8,324 nt of DNA from Burkholderiales bacterium (GTDB lineage Bacteria; Pseudomonadota; Gammaproteobacteria; Burkholderiales; Usitatibacteraceae): positions 1 through 8,324 of the forward strand of contig JACMOJ010000310.1 of assembly GCA_014378085.1 (NCBI GenBank), in the 5' to 3' direction. Both the position numbers and the translations under genes were made by a program. Below the pieces are notes generated by a model. That model did no database searches. It was given only the letters and a program-made list of their open reading frames with translations, and was not told the DNA's origin. Of the stretch, positions 1-6,680 are shown piece by piece; position 1 is the stretch's first letter, and each line of letters begins with the position of its first letter.

Positions 1-1
1 T

Positions 2-403
2 GAATACCTCGTTGTCGGCGGCTATGCGCTCGCCGCGCATGGGCATCCCCGCTATACCGGCGATATTGATATTTGGCTTAACCCGACGACGGTCAACATT
101 GAAAAACTGATGAAGGCGCTCGCGGCGTTTGGGTTTGGCGGGCTGGGTATTGTGCCCGACGATCTGATGAAACCGGAGTCTGTCATTCAGCTGGGATATC
201 CACCAACTCGAATTGATCTGCTTTCGTCGATTGGCGGTGTCGAATTCACAGACTGCTTTCAACGACGCTTGGTTTTTGCGCTAGATGGAATCAGCATGCC
301 CGTGATCTCGGTGACGGATTTTCGCGCTAACAAACTTGCGACAGGACGGCCCAAGGACTTGGCGGATATTGCGGCGCTCGATCCGCCGGATGCTCAAGCG
401 TGA
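2..403 (+). CDS. Small nucleotidyltransferase, DUF6036/AbiEii-like (5' end cut by window)
   Basis: The frame is open from the first bases and ends at TGA 401-403, so the start lies outside the window; about 15-25 residues are probably missing. The visible protein begins with a glycine-rich turn (VVGGYALAAHG, visible residues 4-14), followed by GDIDIW at 20-25. Its two aspartates (D21, D23) match the metal-binding DxD of the polymerase-beta nucleotidyltransferase fold. The C-terminal ATGRPKDLADIAAL stretch is typical of the same small single-domain family, in which the Lys-Asp-x-x-Asp region closes the active site. Such proteins are known as lone nucleotidyltransferases or toxin-like AbiEii relatives; the target here is unknown. 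No antitoxin partner is visible downstream, and any upstream partner is out of view. The family call is solid, the biological role is not. Confidence 0.82.
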   Translation, partial: EYLVVGGYALAAHGHPRYTGDIDIWLNPTTVNIEKLMKALAAFGFGGLGIVPDDLMKPESVIQLGYPPTRIDLLSSIGGVEFTDCFQRRLVFALDGISMPVISVTDFRANKLATGRPKDLADIAALDPPDAQA

Positions 404-507
404 GGTATGCGGCTAAGTGCGCCGTTAAGTGCGCCATCATATCAAAGTCGCCTGCCGGCGGGAGTTTTCAGCCAGAATGTGCCGAAGATACCCGTCAATA
501 CTAGGGT
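404..507. other. Convergent intergenic gap, no feature seen
   Basis: About 100 bases lie between the two convergent stop codons. A GC-rich palindromic patch near 450-463 is followed by a short T-run. It has no room for a proper loop, so it was not called as a terminator. No coding or RNA signal is visible. Confidence 0.5.
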
Positions 508-1149
508 TTACGGCTTTGGCAGCGGCTTTAATACGTCAATCTGTTTGGAGTGAATCGCCACGTAGCCTTCGGCCGCCAGGTCGTGCAGGATGCGGCTCAC
601 CATATCTCTTGAGGCACCAACCCGTTCGGCGAGCTGCTGCTGGGAAAGTTTCTCGGTGATGTAGCCGGTGCCTTGCTGCTTCGGCGTCAGGCTGGTCAGC
701 AACGTCGTGAGTCGGCCGTGGACATTTAATGGCGCCATGCGTTTGAGATTTTCCACCGCAATACGGGTGCGGCCGATCAAATGCGTGATCAGCTGCAATG
801 CGAACTCTGGGTTGGCGGTGATGTAGCGGCGCATCTCGTCGGCGGTAACCACTGAACAGGTGGTGGCCTCCAGCGCTTCCACAGATGCTGAGCGCACACC
901 TGCGTCTAGCGTCATTTCCCCCAGCGTATCTCCCGGGCCGAGCGTGTCGAGGATGAGTTCCTTTCCCTCGTTGTTTGCAGAGAATACTTTTACCCGGCCT
1001 CTGAGCAGAATGAATAACGTCTCGCCGCGTTCACCTTCACGGATCAGCATTTCGCGCTTGTTAAACGTCGTGATGCGCCCGTGTTCGGCTAACGCTCGCA
1101 GCAGCGATTCTTTAACCACTTCAAAGCGGGGCGGGCGGGTGCCAGTCAT
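508..1149 (-). CDS. Crp/Fnr-family transcriptional regulator
   Basis: A 213-residue protein of normal length for this family. Residues about 15-125 form the cyclic-nucleotide-binding beta barrel. The phosphate-binding cassette is well kept at 73-90, with Gly-Glu at 77-78 and Arg86-Ser87-Ala88, so binding of a cyclic nucleotide is plausible. A long connecting helix (about 118-140) leads to a winged helix-turn-helix. The recognition region is LSQQQLAERVGASRDMVSRI (168-187). The only cysteine is C98, so the FNR-type iron-sulphur cluster is absent and direct oxygen sensing is unlikely. The start ATG overlaps the stop of the upstream minus-strand reading frame as ATGA. That upstream frame is probably a pseudogene running through a repeat, so the coupling may be accidental. 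No good ribosome binding site is visible. Targets are unknown; it may control neighbouring island genes, but no operator was identified. Confidence 0.9.
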   Translation of the reverse strand: MTGTRPPRFEVVKESLLRALAEHGRITTFNKREMLIREGERGETLFILLRGRVKVFSANNEGKELILDTLGPGDTLGEMTLDAGVRSASVEALEATTCSVVTADEMRRYITANPEFALQLITHLIGRTRIAVENLKRMAPLNVHGRLTTLLTSLTPKQQGTGYITEKLSQQQLAERVGASRDMVSRILHDLAAEGYVAIHSKQIDVLKPLPKP

Positions 1150-1727
1150 TGGGATTTTTTGTGGTGAGACGTTTGTTCAAATGCCATTGTGCTGCGACGA
1201 AGCGTGTTCGGTGCGGGGTACTTCCCTCTTTTCCAAAGAGGGGTTGAGGGAGATTTGTGGTGTTTCGATCGTGCGGGCATTAAGAGGTTTTCGCGAAGGA
1301 GGAAGTACTCCGCAAATTGCGACGTGGGAAACCCGCGATGGCAAATGTCCACACCACTACGCGAGCCGCAAACGATACAGGCGCGATTCGCCGTAACCTT
1401 TCGCGAGTGGCTCGATACCCACCAAGTCACACACAAACGCGCTGCTGGCTTGTGCATAATCGAGGCCAAGTCCTCAAACAGGGGAAAGCTTTGATCTGCA
1501 GAATAAAAAACCTGTCGACCACCTTCACGGCGAGTCAACGAGCCCATTTCAGTCAATGCTTGCAATTCGCGATGCAATGTTCCCGGCGATATGCCGGTCA
1601 AGCGCGTCAGTTCGCGACCATACACGGTTTCTTCCGACCGCAACAATCGCGTGGCCAGATCGGTCAACGCCAGTGATTGAATGTATCCGCCTGAGATCGA
1701 TTTCACTTCCCGTGGCCCCAATCGCAT
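1146..1727 (-). pseudogene. Winged-helix regulator, decayed or truncated wHTH-nucleotidyltransferase gene
   Basis: Residues about 17-93 (nucleotides 1449-1727) are a convincing ArsR-like winged helix. It has the helix-turn-helix ELTRLTGISPGTLHRELQAL (39-58) and a wing ending GGRQVFYSADQSFPLF. This domain is normally followed by a MNT-type nucleotidyltransferase domain that starts with a Lys-Thr-x-Gly-Leu pattern and a GSxARG motif. Here the similarity stops after MHK (91-93). A faint ACIVCGSRSG (117-126) may be the remains of the GS motif, and a stretch in another frame (IEPLAK) may be the helix before it, which would mean a frameshift. From residue about 138 on, the reading frame runs through a palindromic dispersed repeat and produces non-protein-like sequence (PSTPLWKRG). 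Whether the first 93 residues are still expressed as a short regulator is open. The start is an ATG preceded by GTGAGG close by. Confidence 0.65.
1212..1314. repeat. Palindromic dispersed repeat (MITE-like), about 103 bp
   Basis: The ends are imperfect inverted repeats of about 26 bases. The left arm starts TGCGGGGTACTTCC at 1212. The reverse complement of the right end starts TGCGGAGTACTTCC. Inside the left half is a perfect hairpin, CCCTCTTT (1224-1231), loop TCC, AAAGAGGG (1235-1242). The CCCTC...AAAGAGGGGTTGAGGG pattern resembles a widespread intergenic repeat that often yields spurious peptides such as STPLWKRG. It lies inside the decayed 3' half of the winged-helix gene, just upstream of the Crp/Fnr start, and could also act as a terminator or change local expression. 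Confidence 0.65.
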
Positions 1728-1834
1728 GCCTCACCGCGTCGATTTTGCCGGGCCAGCACCCGCGACGATTGTCCGATTGACCGATATACTAAGGCGCACG
1801 AACTACGCTTGATCCCGCGGGCACGACAACAAAA
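1728..1834. promoter_or_regulatory. Divergent intergenic region with weak -10 candidate
   Basis: This 107-base gap separates the minus-strand winged-helix gene from the plus-strand SLOG/membrane gene, so it should hold both promoters. On the plus strand a TATACT at 1785-1790 could be a -10 box, 44 bases before the ATG. No convincing -35 box sits at the right distance. The ATG at 1835 has no Shine-Dalgarno sequence, only an A-rich leader (ACAACAAAA). No clear operator palindrome was found. Confidence 0.3.
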
Positions 1835-3670
1835 ATGAGCAGTGAAACAAACGCCGTTGCCTCGGCAAATGGGGGGCTAAAACCTGATCTGTGCCTAGCC
1901 GTCGGTATCACCGGCCATCGGCTTGAACGCATGCCTCATGTCGATCTAGCGGCGTTACGACAAACCATCGCCGGTCTGCTGATTCGCGTTCGCGAGGCCG
2001 CCGACCGCGTCGGCACCAAACACGCGCCGCAGTTCGCCACCGCAGCGCCAAAGATGAGGCTGGTCACGGCGCTCGCGAACGGTGCCGACACCATCGCCGC
2101 CGAAGCCGCGTTGGCAGCCGGTTGGCGGCTTGATGCCTGCCTGCCGTTTGTCCGTGACGAGTACGCGACCGATTTTGCCGAAGGCGAAGAGCGCGAACGC
2201 TTCACCCAATTGCTGGACCGCGCCTCGGCAACGTTCGCGCTTACCGGTGACCGCGATGACGCCGATGCCGCCTACGAAGCCGTCGGCCGCGTGCTGCTCG
2301 ATCAAGTCGATATTCTGCTGGCGGTGTGGGATGGCGATGTCGGCCGCGGTCGCGGCGGTACGGCGCGCGTGGTCGCGGACGCGATCGGCCGTCACATCCC
2401 GGTGATCCATGTCAATACCGAGGTCGGCAACACCACGGTGTTGCTCTGGTCCGGCCTCGCCGATTTTGTGATCGAACAACCGACCAGCGACAATGTGCCG
2501 CGTGCCGCAGCCGATCGCGCGATTCCCTTCGTGGTGACGACGCTAGTTGCACCGCCGGAAAATCCGGTCGACCGGCGCATGCTGGCGCGCTTTCACAAGG
2601 AGCGCTACCGCCGCTATACCCCGGCCATTCCCTACCCCATGCTGCTGGCCATGACCGGCGCGCGCGCACTGCGCAAGGCCGATTTCACTTCGGCCTCGGC
2701 CGAGGATTGCGCGGCCCCCCTCGCCGCGCTGGTATCCGGTGCGGAGCAGCCGGGCCGTTACCAGAGCGCCATGAAACAAGCCCTGCTGCCACGATACGGC
2801 GTGGCCGACGCCGCCTCGACCTATTTCGCGCAGGTGTTCCGTTCCGGCTTTGTCGCCAATTTCGGGCTCGCGTCGATCGCGGTGCTGCTGGCGCTGACCG
2901 GCCTGCTGGTTCCCGCCTACAAACTGACCCTGATCGTCGCCGAGCTGGTGGTCATCGCCATCATCTTCGCCAACACCCGCGCCGGCACGCGCGCCGGTTG
3001 GCACGAGACCTGGATGGACGACCGACACCTGGCCGAACAGCTGCGCTCGCTGGCGTTGACCAGTACGCTGGCCAATCTGAATCTTCGCGCCTCCTCTAGC
3101 GGCGAATCCGGCTCGGTGCCGGGCTGGGTGCATTGGCTGGCGCGGGCCACCGCGCGTGAGCTCGGCCTGCCCAATACCGTCGCCGACCGCCGCTATCTGG
3201 ACAGCGTCCAGCAGGCGTCGCTGAAACTGGTGGAAGAGCAGATCGCCTATCACCATGGCAATGCGCACCGCATGCACAAGCTCGAACATCGCCTGCATAA
3301 AACGGGCAGCGTGCTGTTTGGCGGCACCGCCGCCGCGTGCGTGTTGTGGATTGCCGCCAAGCTCACCGGCGCGCCGATGCAGCTTGGCGGCATCGGCATC
3401 ACCGAAATGGTTACATGGATTACGGCCGCGATGCCTGCGTTAGGCGCGGCCATCTACGGCATCCGCATGCAGGGGGATTTTGTCGGCATCGCATTCCGCT
3501 CCGAGGTCACGGTTGCGCGGCTGGAGCGATTGAAACGATCGCTTGATGACGAGAATCTCGATTACACCAAGCTAATGGCGCGGCTGAGAAGGCTATCTGA
3601 AATCATGCTCGCTGATGTCGAGCATTGGCGTACGACTTATCAGGCAAGGCCGCTGGCGTTGCCCGGGTAG
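1835..3670 (+). CDS. SLOG-domain protein with four membrane helices (SLATT-like effector)
   Basis: A 611-residue protein in three parts. Residues about 18-235 form a SLOG/LOG-type Rossmann fold, shown by GITGHR (24-29), TALANGADTIAAEAAL (78-93), LPFVRDEYATDF (103-114) and LLAVWDGDVGRGRGGTARVV (161-180). The last is the glycine-rich nucleotide-binding signature of this superfamily. A linker of about 100 residues follows. Two hydrophobic pairs come next: about 341-360 and 363-380, then about 491-511 and 522-544. Each pair is followed by a charged helical stretch (for example 550-600), the layout of SLATT 2TM effector domains, here apparently duplicated. SLOG domains are known or predicted to bind nucleotide signals or derivatives, and SLATT domains are predicted pore-forming effectors in conflict systems. 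The inferred role is a ligand-gated inner-membrane effector that arrests or kills the cell. No cyclase or SMODS gene is visible nearby; the nearest possible signal producer is the TIR array, transcribed towards it. The start is the first ATG and lacks a ribosome binding site. Confidence 0.78.
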   Translation: MSSETNAVASANGGLKPDLCLAVGITGHRLERMPHVDLAALRQTIAGLLIRVREAADRVGTKHAPQFATAAPKMRLVTALANGADTIAAEAALAAGWRLDACLPFVRDEYATDFAEGEERERFTQLLDRASATFALTGDRDDADAAYEAVGRVLLDQVDILLAVWDGDVGRGRGGTARVVADAIGRHIPVIHVNTEVGNTTVLLWSGLADFVIEQPTSDNVPRAAADRAIPFVVTTLVAPPENPVDRRMLARFHKERYRRYTPAIPYPMLLAMTGARALRKADFTSASAEDCAAPLAALVSGAEQPGRYQSAMKQALLPRYGVADAASTYFAQVFRSGFVANFGLASIAVLLALTGLLVPAYKLTLIVAELVVIAIIFANTRAGTRAGWHETWMDDRHLAEQLRSLALTSTLANLNLRASSSGESGSVPGWVHWLARATARELGLPNTVADRRYLDSVQQASLKLVEEQIAYHHGNAHRMHKLEHRLHKTGSVLFGGTAAACVLWIAAKLTGAPMQLGGIGITEMVTWITAAMPALGAAIYGIRMQGDFVGIAFRSEVTVARLERLKRSLDDENLDYTKLMARLRRLSEIMLADVEHWRTTYQARPLALPG

Positions 3671-3728
3671 TCATGGCGCGTGGCGGCCGAGACCGGCGAG
3701 GCGTAAGGAAGGCAGATGGCCTGGTCAT
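3671..3728 (-). pseudogene. Degraded TIR-gene 5' end (remnant C)
   Basis: On the minus strand an ATG at 3728 overlaps the TGA of the upstream TPR tail fragment as ATGA. The sequence then reads GCCATCTGCCTTCCTTACGC, nearly the same as the GCCATCTTCCTTTCCTACGC start of the intact TIR gene. By eye, 20 of 23 bases match between 3698-3720 and the intact gene. A one-base indel between the ATG and this block puts the FLSYAS-equivalent codons out of frame (ICLPYAS). The similarity fades before the stop codon of the convergent SLOG/membrane gene at 3670. It marks the end of the TIR array. Confidence 0.5.
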
Positions 3729-3907
3729 GGTGCCAAGCCGGCCTTTTGAAGAAGTGCGGGAAAACGCGCGTCGAGTCGCAATTCTTCCAGGCGCGGATCG
3801 ACGCTTAGGAGCCCAATGCCTCCTTCGCAAGACGCGATTGCTTCCTCGGCGCGCCGAACAGCGCCATCCAAGTCGTCGAGCTCAGTGCTAAAGACCACCG
3901 TTTCCAT
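3725..3907 (-). pseudogene. C-terminal tail of a lost TIR-TPR paralog (60 codons)
   Basis: The 60-residue frame ends with GIGLLSVDPRLEELRLDARF followed by PALLQKAGLAP. This matches the last 40-odd residues of the intact TIR-TolB-TPR protein (LWMLKVDPRFAPLHGTPGYT then ELLARMGLVK), including the conserved VDPRF...LL..GL ending typical of adenylate-cyclase-like and TolB-TPR proteins. The preceding LDDLDGAVRRAEEAI aligns with EFDDAIRCLNNAV of the intact protein. The TIR, TolB and most TPR domains are missing between this tail and the TIR start at 4056. An ATG at 3907 has a strong ribosome binding site (AGGAG, 3914-3918, 6 nt away), so a 60-residue peptide could still be translated. I read it as a remnant, with a small expressed protein as the alternative. 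Confidence 0.65.
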
Positions 3908-3939
3908 CTTGGGCTCCTTTTAAGGACGTCGCGAGGAAC

Positions 3940-4056
3940 TTAAACAGTGGAACTTTCTCGACCATGGCAGCGGTCAACGGTACGCAGGGCATCGCAGACG
4001 CGGCGCGCGGCGTCAGTGTCTTGCGAAGCATACGAAAGGAAGATATCTTTCGTCAT
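3940..4056 (-). pseudogene. Truncated TIR-domain start (remnant B)
   Basis: The minus-strand ATG (4056-4054) overlaps the TGA of the intact TIR gene as ATGA. It reads MTKDIFLSYASQDTDAARRV then CDALR, almost identical to the start of the intact TIR protein (IFLSYASQDADAARRICDAL). After ALR the similarity ends abruptly and the frame stops at residue 38. Together with the TPR tail at 3725-3907 it shows a second TIR-TolB-TPR gene that has lost about 500 internal codons. About 30-70 bases of unrelated sequence lie at the junction. This fragment is too short to be an active TIR. Confidence 0.75.
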
Positions 4057-5963
4057 TTCACCAGTCCCATGCGAGCGAGCAGCTCGGTGTATCCGGGCGT
4101 GCCGTGCAGCGGCGCGAAACGTGGATCAACCTTGAGCATCCACAAATTTTCTTCGCATTCATCCACGGCATTGTTCAGGCAGCGTATTGCGTCATCAAAC
4201 TCACCGAGTCCGACATGCATGACCGCCTGCTCGACATGCGTTGCATGTGCCAGCTCGCGATTGCTGGCGATAGCGCGCAGATAGGCCTGCCAGTTGCCAT
4301 CCACAAAACTGGCGCGGATAAATTCGGCGGCTTTGGGTTCGCCACGCAGGTCGAGTGAGCGTGCGCGAAATTCGACGGCATCCTGGTATCTTCCTCGGAG
4401 TTGTGCCACGCGGCCAAGATGCGCGTACGGCATCCACCAGGATGGATCCATTGCCGCAACAAGCCTCAATTTTTGTTCCGCAGCGTCAAGTTGGCCGGTT
4501 GAATAATCCACCATGGAAAGGTTCACCTTCACCATGCTCGAGAGTGGGTCAAGCGACTGCGCACGCTCAAGTTCTGCGCGTGCTTCCTCAATCAGTCCTT
4601 GATAGAACAACCGTCCGCCGGCCAGACGGTGTACCTCAGAGTCGTATGGAGCGAGTTCCAACGCTCGCTCATGTGCCAGCCTCCAGGCATCTGGATCATG
4701 TTCAACATAGAAAGCGTAATGACCGAAGACCAGATACGGCCCAGCCTGGTTTGGGTCAAGCTTCAGCGCGGCCTCCGCCGCCAGCTTCGCCGTCGTGAGC
4801 AGTTCGCGCGTACGCTGTTTCCCGTAAAAGGCAAAGCGAACGTACGCAGAGGCAAGACCGGATTGCGCCTCTGCAAAATCGGGGTCGATCGCCATTGCCT
4901 GCTGAAAGAGTGAAATTGCCCGCTCGGCGTCATGATGCGTTCGCTTGTTGGCGAAGAATCTTGCTTCGAGGCAAAGTCGCTGCGCCTCCGGGTCTTCGCT
5001 GCGTGTCGCCGTCGCGAGCGCCACTTCCTGCTCGACCTGTTGCATACCACCCGACTCTTCGGCGCCCATCAATGTGTCGCGAAGTTGCGTCACCACCGAC
5101 TGTGCAATATCGTCCTGCACCGCAAAGATGTCGTCCAACGCACGATCGTACGTTTCCGACCACAGTTGATAACCGTCGGCCACTTTTACCAATTGCACGG
5201 AAATACGCACGCGGTTGCCGGACTTGCGCACGCTGCCTTCTAGTACCGTTGCGACATTCAGCGCGCGTCCTATCTCGGCTACGGTCGATTGCTTGCCTTT
5301 GAACGAAAAGGCCGACGTGCGTGCCGCTACCCGCAGGCCTTTGATCTTGGCGAGTACATTCAGCAACTCGTCGGCGAGGCCATCGGAAAAATATTCGTCG
5401 TCGGCGCTGGCGCTGCGGTTGGCGAAGGCGAGGACAGCGATGGAAGATGTGTCGTCGGATTTGGCAGGGGTTGCAGCTACCGGGCCAAACCCTCGCGCGG
5501 GCGAGGCGTTCAGGGCACTTGTGCCTGAAGCGCCGCTCCCAGTAAGGAGTTTGCCCACACGCAATGCAAACGTCGCGACCGCTCCTTCATCGTTCAGGTG
5601 AGACCACTGCCGCTCGCGAAACTTGTCCGGCACCAGTGCGGCCAGTTCGGAGACGTCGCCCAAGACCACTGGCACGAAGAACGTCTTGTTATCAGCCATC
5701 AGGTGCGAGCGATCTACGGCGAGCTTCCACTCCAGACGGAAGTAGCCTTCTTCTCTTGTTTGCGTGTTGTGGGAGATGATCGGCACGAATAGCGCGCATT
5801 CCTTGATCTGTTTGCGAATCGACGCGTCCCACGAATCGCCGCCGCGAAGTTCGTTTTGATCAAACCAGACTTCCAAGCCGGTCGCGCGCAAGGCATCACA
5901 AATCCGACGTGCGGCGTCGGCATCTTGCGAGGCGTAGGAAAGGAAGATGGCGGACGCCGACAT
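4053..5963 (-). CDS. TIR - TolB-N-like - TPR protein
   Basis: A 636-residue, apparently intact protein. Residues 5-110 are a TIR domain: IFLSYASQDADAARRICDAL (6-25) is box 1, followed by GLEVWFDQNELRGGDSWD (29-46). EWKLAVD (78-84) carries E78, the likely catalytic glutamate of NAD-cleaving bacterial TIRs. A Gly/Ala/Ser-rich linker (about 141-170) has no membrane helix, so the protein should be soluble. Residues about 173-298 match the TolB N-terminal-like domain (IAVLAFANRSASADDEYFSD and VLEGSVRKSGNRVRISVQLV). Residues about 320-636 are TPR-type helical repeats, ending in the usual VDPRF...LL..GL tail. TolB-TPR modules usually act as sensory or protein-binding parts; TIR would be the NAD-consuming or signal-making output, which is inferred. 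The ATG lies 2 nt after the TAA of the upstream VapC gene, without a strong ribosome binding site, so translational coupling is likely. A second TIR start overlaps its stop. Confidence 0.88.
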   Translation of the reverse strand: MSASAIFLSYASQDADAARRICDALRATGLEVWFDQNELRGGDSWDASIRKQIKECALFVPIISHNTQTREEGYFRLEWKLAVDRSHLMADNKTFFVPVVLGDVSELAALVPDKFRERQWSHLNDEGAVATFALRVGKLLTGSGASGTSALNASPARGFGPVAATPAKSDDTSSIAVLAFANRSASADDEYFSDGLADELLNVLAKIKGLRVAARTSAFSFKGKQSTVAEIGRALNVATVLEGSVRKSGNRVRISVQLVKVADGYQLWSETYDRALDDIFAVQDDIAQSVVTQLRDTLMGAEESGGMQQVEQEVALATATRSEDPEAQRLCLEARFFANKRTHHDAERAISLFQQAMAIDPDFAEAQSGLASAYVRFAFYGKQRTRELLTTAKLAAEAALKLDPNQAGPYLVFGHYAFYVEHDPDAWRLAHERALELAPYDSEVHRLAGGRLFYQGLIEEARAELERAQSLDPLSSMVKVNLSMVDYSTGQLDAAEQKLRLVAAMDPSWWMPYAHLGRVAQLRGRYQDAVEFRARSLDLRGEPKAAEFIRASFVDGNWQAYLRAIASNRELAHATHVEQAVMHVGLGEFDDAIRCLNNAVDECEENLWMLKVDPRFAPLHGTPGYTELLARMGLVK

Positions 5964-5965
5964 TG

Positions 5966-6376
5966 TTATGCCACTTTCACAAACGGATTGAGCGTCGCCA
6001 CACCGAGTGCGTTAAAGTCGCGCACGTTACGCGTGACGACCGTCAACCCATTCACGCGCGCGGTCGCGGCGATAAAGGCATCGTCGGCAAGTGTGTCAGA
6101 TTTGCCGTGCATCAGCCGCGCCCATTCGCGGCACACGGCTGCATCAAGCGGCAGTAGCTGCCCGCTATTGATGATTTGCTCGAGCCACGATTCGATTTGT
6201 GCGGCTTTGGTTTCGTCTTGCTCTCGCGTGATTTCCACCCCGCGTTGTAGCTCGCCGATAGTCATCGCCGAGATAAAGAGTGCATTCGATTCCTGCGCGT
6301 CCAGCCATGCCATCACACCACCGTGAGGCTTTGGTTTACGCGATTCTGAGACGATGTTGGTGTCGAGCAAAAACAT
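5966..6376 (-). CDS. vapC: VapC/FitB-like PIN-domain toxin
   Basis: A 136-residue PIN-domain ribonuclease. The N-terminal MFLLDTNIVSESRKPKPHGG is close to FitB-type VapC proteins. The acidic metal-binding set is complete: D5, E42 in the TIGELQRG block, D99 in ADDAFIAATA (D98 is adjacent), and D120 in TRNVRDF. Such toxins cut tRNA or rRNA and are held inactive by the antitoxin encoded just upstream, 10 nt away. The start is an ATG with a weak ribosome binding site. Unusually, the TAA stop is followed after two bases by the ATG of the TIR-TolB-TPR gene, so toxin and TIR protein are probably co-translated from one message. The protein looks intact. Confidence 0.9.
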   Translation of the reverse strand: MFLLDTNIVSESRKPKPHGGVMAWLDAQESNALFISAMTIGELQRGVEITREQDETKAAQIESWLEQIINSGQLLPLDAAVCREWARLMHGKSDTLADDAFIAATARVNGLTVVTRNVRDFNALGVATLNPFVKVA

Positions 6377-6386
6377 GAGTGCTGCT

Positions 6387-6632
6387 TTACACTTTGCGCA
6401 GCTTCAAGCCGCCACGCGGCGGCACGGAAAGCTCGGCGATCACGGTGCGATCCAACATTAGTTGTTTGAGCGTGCGTTTGCCGGACACCTGCAGCGCTTC
6501 CCATTGGCGAATCGGCACCAGCACGGCGGCGGCTTTGCCGTGTTTGGTCACCACCTGCGGGCCTTCGGCGAGGCTGGTTTCGAGGAGTTCACTAAAGCGC
6601 GCTTTGGCGTCTTGTACGGGCCATGTATGCAT
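6387..6632 (-). CDS. Phd/YefM-family antitoxin
   Basis: A short antitoxin of 81 residues when started at the second ATG (6632). That start gives MHTWPVQDAKARFSELLETS, the usual beginning of the family. It has a Shine-Dalgarno GGAG six bases upstream (6639-6642). The longer start at 6644 would add only MELI and place this site inside the gene. The N-terminal half is the Phd DNA-binding fold (VVTKHGKAAAVLVPIRQWEA); the basic C-terminal part (RGGLKLRKV) would wrap the PIN toxin encoded 10 nt downstream. It should repress its own operon together with the toxin. Confidence 0.88.
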   Translation of the reverse strand: MHTWPVQDAKARFSELLETSLAEGPQVVTKHGKAAAVLVPIRQWEALQVSGKRTLKQLMLDRTVIAELSVPPRGGLKLRKV

Positions 6633-6638
6633 GATGAG

Positions 6639-6642
6639 CTCC
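6639..6642 (-). promoter_or_regulatory. Ribosome binding site that decides the antitoxin start
   Basis: GGAG on the minus strand, 6 nt before the ATG at 6632. It supports the shorter antitoxin start over the ATG at 6644, which it overlaps. Confidence 0.6.
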
Positions 6643-6667
6643 ATTGAAAATGGTCAGAATTATGACT

Positions 6668-6676
6668 AGTATAGCA
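6668..6676 (-). promoter_or_regulatory. Extended -10 promoter candidate of the first toxin-antitoxin operon
   Basis: The minus strand reads TGCTATACT, an extended -10 element (TGn before TATACT), 35 bases before the antitoxin ATG at 6632. A TTGACC at 6687-6692 is a good -35 sequence but only 13 bases upstream, too close for a normal promoter. That TTGACC belongs to the WFDQ codons of TIR remnant A, so the operon may draw part of its control region from the broken gene. Confidence 0.4.
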
Positions 6677-6680
6677 GGAT

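Noticed and set aside
450..470. GC-rich palindrome followed by a T-run after the nucleotidyltransferase gene, terminator-like
   Set aside because: The arms meet without room for a loop and the T-run is only four bases.
860..1396. Plus-strand open frame of 178 codons
   Set aside because: It is antisense to the well-supported Crp/Fnr gene, and its translation is low-complexity Ser/Arg-rich without a recognisable domain.
1955..3298. Long minus-strand open frames opposite the SLOG/membrane gene
   Set aside because: They mirror a GC-rich plus-strand gene with clear SLOG motifs; the translations are Arg/Gly/Gln-rich and match no family.
3909..3985. A 25-codon minus-strand frame (MVEKVPLFKFLATSLKG...) at the junction between TIR remnant B and the TPR tail
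   Set aside because: It is short, has no ribosome binding site and lies in junction sequence between two gene fragments; kept only as unexplained sequence.
3964..4284. Plus-strand open frame of 106 codons
   Set aside because: It is the reverse of the TIR remnant and of the TPR end of the intact TIR gene.
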